A DNA stretch of 48,711 nt, from assembly GCA_030425425.1 (NCBI GenBank), contig JAUIAO010000047.1:1-48711 (forward strand), read 5' to 3'. Every line of letters starts with the position of its first letter. The first letter of the stretch is position 1. The notes below the pieces were generated by a model. It saw only the letters and a list, made by a program, of their open reading frames with translations, was not told the DNA's origin and searched no databases. Source of the DNA: Bacteroidia bacterium (GTDB taxonomy: Bacteria; Bacteroidota; Bacteroidia; Cytophagales; Cyclobacteriaceae). Shown piece after piece: positions 32,754 through 41,777 of this stretch. Made by a program: the position numbers and the translations under genes.

Positions 32754-35066
32754 ATGAAAAAGCTTGGGATATTATCAATGATTGGACTGCTGGTGCTGGC
32801 AAGTTGCCAACAATCAGCAAATAAAAATGTGGGTGGTTCTGTGGATCAGAAAGTAGATTCCCTGCTGTCCATTATGACTATAGAGGAGAAAATTGGTCAG
32901 TTAAATCTCCCATCTGCTGGAGAAATCACAACAGGTCAAGCCTCTAACTCTGACATAGCTGGAAAGATTAAAAGCGGATTAGTTGGTGGTCTTTTCAATA
33001 TTCGAACTGCTGAAAAAATCAGAGAAGTACAGCGAGTAGCTGTCGAAGAGAGTCGATTGGGAATCCCGTTGATTTTCGGTATGGATGTGATTCATGGCTA
33101 TAAAACAGTTTTTCCTATTCCTCTCGGTCTATCATGTTCTTGGGATATGGACTTGATCCAGCAGACGGCCAGAGTAGCCGCTAATGAAGCCACAGCGGAT
33201 GGTATCGCATGGACATTCTCTCCGATGGTAGATATTAGTCGTGACCCTCGATGGGGCAGAATGGCAGAGGGTGCAGGAGAAGATCCGTATCTCGGAAGTA
33301 GAATAGCTGAAGCCATGGTTCGAGGGTATCAGGGTGAAGATCTCACTGCGAATAATACCTTGCTCTCTTGTGTCAAACATTTTGCGCTTTATGGGGCACC
33401 AGATGCAGGAAGAGATTATAATACAGTAGATATGAGTCATCAGCGGATGTATAATTTTTATTTTCCTCCATATCAGGCCGCTATTGATGCTGGTGTTGGA
33501 TCTGTGATGGCATCTTTCAATGTGGTAGATAATATTCCAGCCACAGGAAATCAATGGCTATTGACTGAGGTGTTGAGGAATCAGTGGAGTTTTGATGGAT
33601 TTGTAGTGAGCGATTATACCGGGGTGACAGAAATGATTGAACATGGCCTGGGTGATACGTTGCAGGTTTCGGCTCTTGCACTGAAAGCTGGAAATGATAT
33701 GGATATGGTCAGCGAAGGATTTCTCAATACTCTGAAAAAGTCGCTAGAAGCAGGCATCATTAGTGAAGCAGATATTGATCTGGCTGCTGGCAGAATTTTG
33801 AAAGCAAAATTCGAACTTGGATTATTCGATGCTCCATATCAGTATTGTGATCCCGAACGAGCAAAAACAGAAGTATATACAGCAGAAAACAGGGACTTTG
33901 CCAGGAAGGCAGCAGCCGAGTCTTTTGTGTTGTTGAAAAATGAAGAGCAGTTGCTTCCCTTGAAAAAACAAGGAACCATCGCTTTGATTGGTCCCCTGGC
34001 AGACAACAAGTGGAATATGGCTGGTACCTGGAGTGTGGCAGGTGATTACGATAAATCAATATCTGTAAGGCAGGGCTTGGAAGAAGCTGTTTCTGGCAAG
34101 GCCAAAGTACTCTATGCTCGTGGCAGCAATGTGGTGGAGGATGCAGCGCTCGAATCACGAATAAGCATATTCGGTAAGCCAACCAATAGAGATTCCAGAT
34201 CTGAAGAAGAAATGATCAGAGAGGCTGTGCAGATAGCCAGAAAATCTGATGTGATAGTTGCAGCAATGGGAGAGTCTGCGGAGCTGTCTGGTGAGTGTTC
34301 TAGTGTTACCGACATTCAGATACCAGCAAATCAGCGAAGGCTTATTGAAGCATTACTGGAGACAGGTAAGCCTTTGGTCATGTTGGTATTCAATGGTCGT
34401 CCGATGGCACTGAAATGGGAGCAGGAAAATGTTCCTGCTATTTTGGATGTTTGGTTCGGTGGTAGTGAGGCCGGCTATGCGATTGCCGATGTTCTTTTTG
34501 GTGACGTGAACCCCTCTGGAAAACTATCAGCCACCTTCCCTCAAAATGTAGGACAGGTGCCTATTTATTACAATCATTTCCGTACCGGAAGACCAATTCA
34601 GACGGAGTGGTTTCAGAAATTTAAAACAAATTACCTGGATGTTTCTAATGATCCTGTTTATCCTTTTGGGTATGGATTGAGTTATGCTTCGTTTGAATAT
34701 GGGGACCTGACACTGACTAGTACTTCATTGAAAGGTGACACTGATCAGCTAAAAATAAAAGTGCCGGTGACCAATACAAGTACAGTAGACGGGAAAGAAG
34801 TGGTGCAGTTATATATCAGAGATTTAGTCGGGACGGTAACCCGCCCTGTCAAGGAGTTGAAAGCATTCGAGAAAGTAATGATTCCTGCGGGAGAAACTGT
34901 AGAAGTAGAATTTGAAATTACTACTGAGGATCTTAAATTTTACAAGACTGATTTGTCTAAAGATATGAGAGCACCAGTATATGATTGGGAGCCGGGAGAG
35001 TTTGAAATCATGGTAGGTTCTAATTCTCGAGATGTGCAAGTAGAATCAGTGGAGTGGGGTAAATAA
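32754..35066 (+). CDS. GH3 beta-glucosidase lipoprotein (BglX-like)
   Basis: A 770-residue GH3 enzyme with lipobox LASC. Domains in order: (beta/alpha)8 barrel (about 30-360) with MDVIHGYKTVFPIPLG, RDPRWGRMAEGAGEDP and the nucleophile Asp287 in GFVVSDYTG; alpha/beta sandwich (about 385-610) with SFVLLKNEEQLLPL and GECSSVTDI; and a C-terminal fibronectin III-like domain (about 660-765, PFGYGLSY to FEIMVGSN). It would release glucose from the non-reducing end of oligosaccharides made by the GH144 enzymes. Many BglX-like GH3s accept beta-1,2 bonds, which fits the context. It is 20 bp after the GH43 gene. Confidence 0.94.
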   Translation: MKKLGILSMIGLLVLASCQQSANKNVGGSVDQKVDSLLSIMTIEEKIGQLNLPSAGEITTGQASNSDIAGKIKSGLVGGLFNIRTAEKIREVQRVAVEESRLGIPLIFGMDVIHGYKTVFPIPLGLSCSWDMDLIQQTARVAANEATADGIAWTFSPMVDISRDPRWGRMAEGAGEDPYLGSRIAEAMVRGYQGEDLTANNTLLSCVKHFALYGAPDAGRDYNTVDMSHQRMYNFYFPPYQAAIDAGVGSVMASFNVVDNIPATGNQWLLTEVLRNQWSFDGFVVSDYTGVTEMIEHGLGDTLQVSALALKAGNDMDMVSEGFLNTLKKSLEAGIISEADIDLAAGRILKAKFELGLFDAPYQYCDPERAKTEVYTAENRDFARKAAAESFVLLKNEEQLLPLKKQGTIALIGPLADNKWNMAGTWSVAGDYDKSISVRQGLEEAVSGKAKVLYARGSNVVEDAALESRISIFGKPTNRDSRSEEEMIREAVQIARKSDVIVAAMGESAELSGECSSVTDIQIPANQRRLIEALLETGKPLVMLVFNGRPMALKWEQENVPAILDVWFGGSEAGYAIADVLFGDVNPSGKLSATFPQNVGQVPIYYNHFRTGRPIQTEWFQKFKTNYLDVSNDPVYPFGYGLSYASFEYGDLTLTSTSLKGDTDQLKIKVPVTNTSTVDGKEVVQLYIRDLVGTVTRPVKELKAFEKVMIPAGETVEVEFEITTEDLKFYKTDLSKDMRAPVYDWEPGEFEIMVGSNSRDVQVESVEWGK

Positions 35067-35224
35067 TAACGTGTAAATAATTAAGATCAAGTTTTCTTCA
35101 TACTTGTTAGGTAAGGCATTATCAGGTAGAGATTGGCCTTTTAGAGGGTCAGTTTCGCTTGATGGTGTTTTCTTTTACTAATTATTTACTAATAGTATTT
35201 TAACTATCTGAAAAATAGACTTTT

Positions 35225-36715
35225 ATGATACGGTACGTCAACTTACTATTTCTAATATTTTTAGCAGGAAGTTGTGCTAAAAATGAACAAAAATCACTTA
35301 AAGCTTCACTTGAGCAAAAGAACGTTGTTTTCATTTTGAGTGATGATCATCGGTATGATTTTATGGGCTTCACTGGTAAGGTTCCATTTCTGGAAACCCC
35401 GGGTATGGATCGAATGGCAACAGATGGAGTTCACATACGGAATGGTTTTGTAAGTACCTCTCTCTGCTCTCCGAGTAGAGCAAGTATTCTTACCGGACAG
35501 TATGCACACAACCATCGGGTAGTAGACAATCAATCATTGGTTCCCGAAGGTACAACGTTCTTTCCCGAGTACCTTCAGGCTGCTGGTTATCAGACAGGGT
35601 TCATTGGAAAATGGCATATGGGAGAGCATCATTTTGGCAAGCGCCCCGGGTTTGATTTCTGGGCAAGTTTTAGAGGTCAAGGTCAGTACTTCAATCCAGT
35701 TATAAATTTCAATGGAGAAGAAAAGGCTTTTACTGATTCTGCCTATGTGACTGATGTGTTGACAGACTATGCTTTGGAATTTCTGGAGAATAGAAATGAA
35801 GAAAAACCATTCTTTTTATACCTCTCACATAAGGGTGTTCATGCAGATTTTAAACCCGCACCGAGGCATTTAGGGAAATATCAAAATGAAGAAGTGGCTT
35901 ATCCTCCATCCATGTTTCCTCCTAATCATGAAAGAGCTACAGTGACGAGTGAAGAATATGATTATGAAAATGTACCCAATTGGGTGAAAGCTCAACGCAT
36001 TAGCTGGCATGGTGTGGACTATATGTACCATGGTCAGATCAATTTTGACGACTTCTATAAGCGATATTGTGAAACATTACTTTCGGTAGATGAGAGCGTC
36101 AATACCGTGATTGACTATCTGGAAAAAAATGGATTGTTGGAAAATACCGTAGTGATTTACATGGGCGATAATGGCTTTTCTTTCGGTGAGCACGGGTTGA
36201 TAGATAAACGCCAGGCTTACGAAGAATCCATGCGTGTGCCGATGCTGGCAATGGGCGGTGGAATTCCAGAAGGTTACAAAGTGGATGAAGTAATTCAAAA
36301 CATCGATATTGGTCCTACAGTAATGGATTTCGCAGGTGTGCAAAAAGCGGAAAATATGGATGGCAACAGTTTCAAAGATCTGCTCTTCCAAAAGCAAACA
36401 GATTGGAGAGATACTGTTTATTATGAATACTTCTGGGAGCGCCCGTTTCCACAGACACCTACTGTTCACGCCGTGCGAACTTCCAAATATAAATTCATTC
36501 GCTATCATGGAATCTGGGATATCAATGAATTGTATGACATTGAAAATGACCCATATGAAATGAAGAACCTGATTCGTGATACTACTTACAATGAAGTGGC
36601 TGCAGGTCTTAGAGATGCGCTATTCAAGTGGTTGGAGGAAACAGGAGGTGAGTCCATGCCACTCAAAAAAGACTATGGAAAAAGATTTGATCATATCTAT
36701 CGAGGGACATATTAA
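35225..36715 (+). CDS. FGly-dependent sulfatase-family lipoprotein (S1 type)
   Basis: A 496-residue alkaline-phosphatase-superfamily enzyme with lipobox LAGSC. The metal-binding N-terminus reads NVVFILSDDHRYDFMG, and the formylglycine motif CSPSRASILTG (Cys81) shows activation by a formylglycine-generating enzyme. HKGVHADFKP and VVIYMGDNGFSFGEHG complete the active site. Most homologues hydrolyse sulfate esters of glycans; some FGly members cleave phosphonate or phosphate diesters. It lies 158 bp after GH3, with no clear promoter in the gap, and its stop codon shares one base with the ATG of the next gene. A sulfated or phospho-substituted glycan is implied. No formylglycine-generating enzyme is encoded in the window. 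Confidence 0.93.
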   Translation: MIRYVNLLFLIFLAGSCAKNEQKSLKASLEQKNVVFILSDDHRYDFMGFTGKVPFLETPGMDRMATDGVHIRNGFVSTSLCSPSRASILTGQYAHNHRVVDNQSLVPEGTTFFPEYLQAAGYQTGFIGKWHMGEHHFGKRPGFDFWASFRGQGQYFNPVINFNGEEKAFTDSAYVTDVLTDYALEFLENRNEEKPFFLYLSHKGVHADFKPAPRHLGKYQNEEVAYPPSMFPPNHERATVTSEEYDYENVPNWVKAQRISWHGVDYMYHGQINFDDFYKRYCETLLSVDESVNTVIDYLEKNGLLENTVVIYMGDNGFSFGEHGLIDKRQAYEESMRVPMLAMGGGIPEGYKVDEVIQNIDIGPTVMDFAGVQKAENMDGNSFKDLLFQKQTDWRDTVYYEYFWERPFPQTPTVHAVRTSKYKFIRYHGIWDINELYDIENDPYEMKNLIRDTTYNEVAAGLRDALFKWLEETGGESMPLKKDYGKRFDHIYRGTY

Positions 36716-37614
36716 TGAAAAGATCAGGGTTATATTTTGTGTTCATTCTGTCAGCTTTTCTGTCTGAAGGTCAGGATTTTAAGTTCGAAAGAAAAACCAT
36801 GACTTATGCAGATACCCTGGGGCTTGATTTATTTGTGCCGAAAAAGTCTGGTGAGCCCATGCCACTCTTGGTTTATGTACACGGGGGTGGTTTTTCCGGA
36901 GGCAAACGAGACTTACCAAACCATCTGAATTTCTGTGAACGATTTGCCAAAAAGGGTTGGGTGACAGCAACTATTTCTTATCATTTGACCATGAAAGGAA
37001 AGTCATTTGGATGTGATCAACCAGTTCAAAACAAAATCAATACTTTCAGAAAGTCGGCGGAAAACATACATCAGGCAGTTGCTTTTTTAATGAAGCAAAA
37101 AGTAAATATTGATACCACTCAAATCGTGATTGCGGGAAGCAGTGCAGGAGCGGAGGCAGTGATTCAGGCGGCATACTGGCCTGAAACCAAGCGTGGAATT
37201 TTGCCGGCTTCATTCAAATATGCGGGTGTGATCAGTATGGCAGGAGCACTCTTGGATATTAACTGGATTACTGCAGAAACTGCTATCCCTACTGCACTTT
37301 TCCATGGCACTTGCGATAACCTTGTTCCTTACGGTACTGCCTCGCATCATTATTGCCGTGCAGAAAACGATGGCTATATGATGCTTTTTGGTTCTGCATC
37401 TATTGCAGATCGGCTGGAATCCCTTGGCAAATCTTATTATTTACTTTCAGACTGTGGAGGCGGTCATGAATGGAATGAATGGCCCATTCGGCCTGAGCAT
37501 GTGCATATGATTGAAGATTTTCTTGAATTTGATGTGTTAAAACAGAAAGAACGCCAAACCAGGGTAGTCTATCATATGGGAAAACGTGATTGTAAATTGG
37601 ATCTCTGCGAATGA
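36715..37614 (+). CDS. Secreted alpha/beta-hydrolase esterase (BD-FAE/Abhydrolase_3-like)
   Basis: A 299-residue serine esterase with a signal peptide (LYFVFILSAFLSEGQ). It has the oxyanion motif VHGGGFSGGKRD, nucleophile Ser143 in AGSSAGAEA, a likely acid Asp in HGTCDNLVP and base His in GGGHEWNEWP, the layout of acyl-carbohydrate or feruloyl-type esterases and carboxylesterases. Cysteines near the C-terminus (KRDCKLDLCE) may form a disulfide. The gene starts on the last base of the sulfatase stop codon (TAATG), so the two are co-translated. As the second esterase of this locus it suggests that the natural substrate carries acyl groups, though its activity is not readable from sequence. Confidence 0.86.
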   Translation: MKRSGLYFVFILSAFLSEGQDFKFERKTMTYADTLGLDLFVPKKSGEPMPLLVYVHGGGFSGGKRDLPNHLNFCERFAKKGWVTATISYHLTMKGKSFGCDQPVQNKINTFRKSAENIHQAVAFLMKQKVNIDTTQIVIAGSSAGAEAVIQAAYWPETKRGILPASFKYAGVISMAGALLDINWITAETAIPTALFHGTCDNLVPYGTASHHYCRAENDGYMMLFGSASIADRLESLGKSYYLLSDCGGGHEWNEWPIRPEHVHMIEDFLEFDVLKQKERQTRVVYHMGKRDCKLDLCE

Positions 37615-37689
37615 AAATTCGTCATAAATCAGTTTGATTTCCAATTTTAATCACCTCTTTGAATTGCTAATTCAGGTTTTTTTGCAGTC

Positions 37690-37719
37690 TTGTTGTTACA
37701 GAAGGAGTCACTAAATTTG
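37690..37719 (+). promoter_or_regulatory. Bacteroidota-type promoter of dnaG
   Basis: TTG (37690-37692) and, after exactly 19 bp, TAAATTTG (37712-37719), a full match to the TTG-N19-TAnnTTTG consensus of Bacteroidota primary sigma factors. The transcript would start about 30 bases before the GTG of dnaG. Confidence 0.6.
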
Positions 37720-37754
37720 TGATTCACATTCAATCAAAACTCTGACAAATCTCT

Positions 37755-39686
37755 GTGATCAGTCCTGCAACTATAGAAGAAATCAAAAACCGCGTAGATA
37801 TCGTGGAGGTGATCGGTGATTTTCTCACACTCAAGAGGTCTGGGTCCAGTTACAAAGCCAATAGTCCATTTACCAATGAAAAGACTCCATCGTTCTTTGT
37901 GGTGCCGTCCAAAGGTATTTTTAAAGACTTTAGTTCCGGTAAAGGTGGTGATGCCATCACGTTTTTACAGGAGATGGATGGGCTTTCATACATTGAAGCA
38001 CTCAAATACCTGGCACAGAAATATGGCATAGAAGTAGTGGAGGAAGAGATGAGTGATGAGGCTCAGGAAGCTCAGAACAAACGAGACAGCCTTTATATCT
38101 TACTCAATTATGCCAAGGAGTTTTATCAGAAATTGCTATGGGAAAGCGAAGAAGGACAGTCCATCGGGTTGCCTTATTTTCATGAAAGGGATTTTACGGA
38201 TCAAACCATTCAGGAATTTGAGCTAGGTTATTCGGTCAGTGAGTGGGATCACCTGCTCAAGAAAGCTACCAAGGAAGGTCACCGAAAAGAGCTGTTGGAA
38301 GAAGCCGGGCTGATTATTACCAAAGAAGAAGGTAGATCATACGATCGGTTTAGAAATCGCGTCATTTTCCCCATTCATAACGTATCTGGTAAGGTTGTAG
38401 CTTTTGGAGCCAGAATTCTGATAAAAGATAAAAAGCAGCCTAAATACATCAACTCACCAGAGACTGAACTTTACAACAAGAGTAAGATTCTCTACGGTTT
38501 GTTTCAGTCAAAACGAGAGATACATCAGAAAGACAATGTTTTTCTGGTAGAAGGGTATACTGATGTGATTTCCATGCATCAGACAGGAATCAAGAATGTG
38601 GTTTCTTCCTCCGGTACCGCGCTTACGGCTGATCAGGTAAAGTTGATCAAGCGATTTACCGAAAATGTGACGGTGATATTTGATGGAGATGCAGCTGGGA
38701 TAAGAGCTTCTATTCGTGGTATCGATATGCTACTGGAAGGAGGACTCAATGTTCGCGCTGTTGCATTGCCAGAAGGAGAAGATCCCGATAGTTATTCGAA
38801 AGAACTCGGGGCTAGTGCTTTTCAGCATTATATCGATGAGGAGTCCCAGGATATCATCCAGTTCAAGACCAAGCTTTTTCTCAAAGAGGCCAATAATGAT
38901 CCGGTAAAGAAAGCTGGAGTAATAAAGGATATCGTAAGATCGATTACCAAAATCGATGACCCTGTAAAGAGAAATGTGTATCTGAAGGAGTGTAGTTCCT
39001 TGATGGGCATCTCCGAATCTGCACTGATAGCAGAGCAGAATAAGATCCTCATTCAGAGATCCAAAGAGCAGGGCAGACCAGAATATCAAACTCCTGTTAG
39101 CCCTCAGGAACTTCTGAGTACTCAGCCTGATACGCTGGAGGAAACGGACCTGATTCACGTAATTGAGCTACAAGAACGCGAGAGCATTCGGGTGCTTGTG
39201 AATTATGCCCGTAATCATATTGCCGGACAGGAAGTACAGGATCAGGAAGTAGCTAATTATTTTCTTTCAGAAATAGATGAAGTTCAGTTTACCAATCCTG
39301 TTTATCGCGATATACTCGAAATATTCAAGAACAAATTGCAGGAAGGGCAGATTATCGACGGGGAATACCTGATCCAAAATGGAACTGAAGAAATTAAACG
39401 GACGGTTGTGGATTTAATGACCTCAAAGCACGAGGTGAGTGAAAACTGGGAAAAGCGGTTTCAAATCTATGTGCCGAAAGAGGAAGATCAGTTGAAGAAT
39501 GTAACTTATTCCAATATTTTGAGGTTAAAATTCCGGATTGTACAGCATTTGATTGAAGAAGAGAACAAAAAACTAAAGAATAACCTTTCAGATGAGGAAC
39601 TGGATGAAATTTTGGATGAAATTAGTGAGCTTAAAAAAATAGAAGTCAGCCTGGCCGGTTTTCTCGGCAATGTGGTTGTCAAATAG
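37755..39686 (+). CDS. dnaG: DNA primase DnaG, zinc-ligand-free variant
   Basis: A 643-residue primase that makes RNA primers for replication. The N-terminal CHC2-type domain (about 1-100) is recognisable from [19 protein letters not shown] and [11 protein letters not shown], but all four zinc ligands are replaced: positions 37, 40, 58 and 61 are Ser, Thr, Asp and Ser instead of Cys, His, Cys, Cys. The TOPRIM core is intact ([26 protein letters not shown]), followed by the helicase-binding C-terminal region. The start is GTG at 37755 (reading [20 protein letters not shown]), at the position typical of DnaG. I recall the same substitutions in other Cytophagia and Flavobacteria primases. The gene is read from its own promoter; ribBA follows 27 bp later. 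Confidence 0.95.
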   Translation: MISPATIEEIKNRVDIVEVIGDFLTLKRSGSSYKANSPFTNEKTPSFFVVPSKGIFKDFSSGKGGDAITFLQEMDGLSYIEALKYLAQKYGIEVVEEEMSDEAQEAQNKRDSLYILLNYAKEFYQKLLWESEEGQSIGLPYFHERDFTDQTIQEFELGYSVSEWDHLLKKATKEGHRKELLEEAGLIITKEEGRSYDRFRNRVIFPIHNVSGKVVAFGARILIKDKKQPKYINSPETELYNKSKILYGLFQSKREIHQKDNVFLVEGYTDVISMHQTGIKNVVSSSGTALTADQVKLIKRFTENVTVIFDGDAAGIRASIRGIDMLLEGGLNVRAVALPEGEDPDSYSKELGASAFQHYIDEESQDIIQFKTKLFLKEANNDPVKKAGVIKDIVRSITKIDDPVKRNVYLKECSSLMGISESALIAEQNKILIQRSKEQGRPEYQTPVSPQELLSTQPDTLEETDLIHVIELQERESIRVLVNYARNHIAGQEVQDQEVANYFLSEIDEVQFTNPVYRDILEIFKNKLQEGQIIDGEYLIQNGTEEIKRTVVDLMTSKHEVSENWEKRFQIYVPKEEDQLKNVTYSNILRLKFRIVQHLIEEENKKLKNNLSDEELDEILDEISELKKIEVSLAGFLGNVVVK

Positions 39687-39713
39687 ATAAGATTATAACT
39701 AACAATAAACAGC

Positions 39714-40931
39714 ATGAATGAGAATTTACTTGATCCTATAGAAGAAGCCATTGAAGCCATTCGAAATGGAGAAATAGTGATAGTGGTAGATGATGAAGAC
39801 CGTGAAAATGAAGGGGACTTTATCTGCGCTGCTGAGAAAGTAACCCCGGAGATTATCAATTTTATGGCCAAGGAAGGTAGAGGATTGATTTGTGCACCTT
39901 TACTGGAAGAACGATGTGATCAGTTAGGTCTGGAACTCATGGTTGGTAAAAACACTGCGGTTCACGAGACTCCATTTACGGTCTCTGTTGATTTATTAGG
40001 GTCTGGCACTACTACAGGTATTAGTACCTCGGATCGCTCCAAAACTATAAGAGCCCTTGTAGATCCTACTACAAAACCCGAACACCTGGGGCGCCCCGGA
40101 CATATTTTTCCATTAAAAGCTAAGGAAGGTGGAGTGCTTAGAAGAACGGGGCATACAGAGGCGGCTATTGACCTAGCAAGAATGGCTGGACTTACACCTG
40201 CGGGAGTATTAGTGGAGGTGCTCAAAGAAGACGGTACGATGGCCCGTCTACCAGACTTGAGAGTCATTGCAGATAAATTTGACCTGAAGCTGGTATCAAT
40301 CAAAGATCTGATTGAATATCGAATGCAGCATGAGTCTATGATCGAAGAGTTGATTGATGTAGACATGCCGACAGAACATGGATTATTCAAACTAAAGGCT
40401 TTTAGACAGAAAAACACCGGAGAAACTCACCTGGCTATGTACAAGGGCGAGTGGAAAGAAGATGAACCAGTGATGGTTCGTGTCCACTCATCGTGTGTTA
40501 CTGGGGATATCTTCGGGTCGTACAGGTGTGATTGTGGAAACCAGCTCCACAGTGCCATGGCCATGGTGGAGAAAGAGGGAAAAGGCATGGTGCTTTACAT
40601 GAACCAGGAAGGAAGAGGTATTGGTCTTGTAAACAAATTGAAGGCATACAAGTTGCAAGAAGAGGGATTGGACACTGTGGAAGCCAATGAAAAATTAGGT
40701 TTTCAGAGTGATCAGAGAGACTATGGTGTAGGAGCGCAGATATTGAGAAAAATGGGTGTAACCAAAATCAGATTGATTTCTAATAACCCGAAAAAAAGAA
40801 TCGGTTTGATGGGGTATGGTCTGGAAATTGTGGACAATGTGCCTATCGAGATTGCTCCAAACAAACATAATCAGAGATATCTCGAAACTAAAAGAGACAA
40901 AATGGGACACGAGATCCTGAAAAAGTTATAG
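39714..40931 (+). CDS. ribBA: Bifunctional DHBP synthase / GTP cyclohydrolase II (riboflavin biosynthesis)
   Basis: A 405-residue fusion enzyme. The N-terminal half (about 1-205) is 3,4-dihydroxy-2-butanone-4-phosphate synthase, with [35 protein letters not shown] and [12 protein letters not shown]. The C-terminal half (about 206-405) is GTP cyclohydrolase II, with the zinc site [20 protein letters not shown], the catalytic region [17 protein letters not shown] and [17 protein letters not shown]. Together they start both branches of riboflavin synthesis from ribulose 5-phosphate and GTP. It lies 27 bp after dnaG and 4 bp before a small exported protein, so the three may be co-transcribed. No FMN riboswitch is apparent. 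Confidence 0.96.
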   Translation: MNENLLDPIEEAIEAIRNGEIVIVVDDEDRENEGDFICAAEKVTPEIINFMAKEGRGLICAPLLEERCDQLGLELMVGKNTAVHETPFTVSVDLLGSGTTTGISTSDRSKTIRALVDPTTKPEHLGRPGHIFPLKAKEGGVLRRTGHTEAAIDLARMAGLTPAGVLVEVLKEDGTMARLPDLRVIADKFDLKLVSIKDLIEYRMQHESMIEELIDVDMPTEHGLFKLKAFRQKNTGETHLAMYKGEWKEDEPVMVRVHSSCVTGDIFGSYRCDCGNQLHSAMAMVEKEGKGMVLYMNQEGRGIGLVNKLKAYKLQEEGLDTVEANEKLGFQSDQRDYGVGAQILRKMGVTKIRLISNNPKKRIGLMGYGLEIVDNVPIEIAPNKHNQRYLETKRDKMGHEILKKL

Positions 40932-40935
40932 ATAA

Positions 40936-41562
40936 ATGAATCGATATGGGATATTGCTTCTGGTACTTTTCGGAGTTTCATTTTCCGGAAAGTCCCAGAA
41001 TTTTTCTTCTGAAGTTTTCCATGATGGATTTTTGGTGACCGCAGATCAGGACACGGTAAGAGGTTTACTCAAGTATGATATGGAGGCCAATGTGATCCAG
41101 CTCGTTCAGGGCAATATTGTGAAAACCTATACCAGCAATAATGCTTTCTATTTTCAGATTTATGACAAAATCCTGCATACTTACAGACAATTCTATTCTA
41201 TTCCTTTCAATGTCAATTACAATTACAAAATCCCGATTTTTTTTGAATTGCAGTACGAAGGAAAACTTTCATTTCTAACCCGCGAAGCGATCGTACAAGA
41301 AGCAGTTAATAGCAATTCTGCCTATTGGGGTGGAGCCACTTACCTGCAAGACCGACTCAAATACTCCTTTTACTTTTTAGATAAATCCGGGAAAATTGAA
41401 CAGTTCACAGGTAAGCGTTCGGATTTATACAGTATTATGGCCAGGTATTCGAGGGATGTCAAAAATTATGTTCAGCAAAACAAACTCAGAACAGACGAAG
41501 TAAGAGATCTCATCAGGATTACAGCATTTTATAATGCTAAGCTCAACTCCAAAAAGAACTAG
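40936..41562 (+). CDS. Conserved exported hypothetical protein
   Basis: A 208-residue protein of unknown function with a signal peptide (GILLLVLFGVSFSGKSQ). The mature part begins FHDGFLVTADQDTVRGLLKYD, wording I know from small Bacteroidota envelope proteins of unknown role, continues with beta-strand-rich sequence (YKIPIFFELQYEGKLSFLTRE) and ends in a charged helix (NYVQQNKLRTDEVRDLIRITAFYN). It starts 4 bp after the ribBA stop, so it is co-expressed, but no link to riboflavin is suggested by sequence. Confidence 0.75.
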   Translation: MNRYGILLLVLFGVSFSGKSQNFSSEVFHDGFLVTADQDTVRGLLKYDMEANVIQLVQGNIVKTYTSNNAFYFQIYDKILHTYRQFYSIPFNVNYNYKIPIFFELQYEGKLSFLTREAIVQEAVNSNSAYWGGATYLQDRLKYSFYFLDKSGKIEQFTGKRSDLYSIMARYSRDVKNYVQQNKLRTDEVRDLIRITAFYNAKLNSKKN

Positions 41563-41777
41563 CCCGTACTTTTGATAGGAAACCATACTACTTCCTACTG
41601 CTTACAACCATAGCAGAGAAATAAGTATCTTAAGATTTATTGTGATGGACTTTGATGAGAAGACAAACGTCTTTTTAAGAATAATCTATAAGGTAATCAC
41701 ATTGAATCATTGCTGTATAGTTGATAAATAAATAATCACTTTATCTATAAATTCACCATCCTAAAACCCTTAAATGA

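Noticed and set aside
33132-33554. Minus-strand open frames inside the GH3 gene
   Set aside because: They oppose conserved GH3 active-site coding sequence and look like codon-bias shadows.
37755-39686. DnaG as a pseudogene because its zinc ligands are lost
   Set aside because: The gene is full length, has a consensus promoter, an intact TOPRIM core and the same substitutions that I recall from other Bacteroidota.
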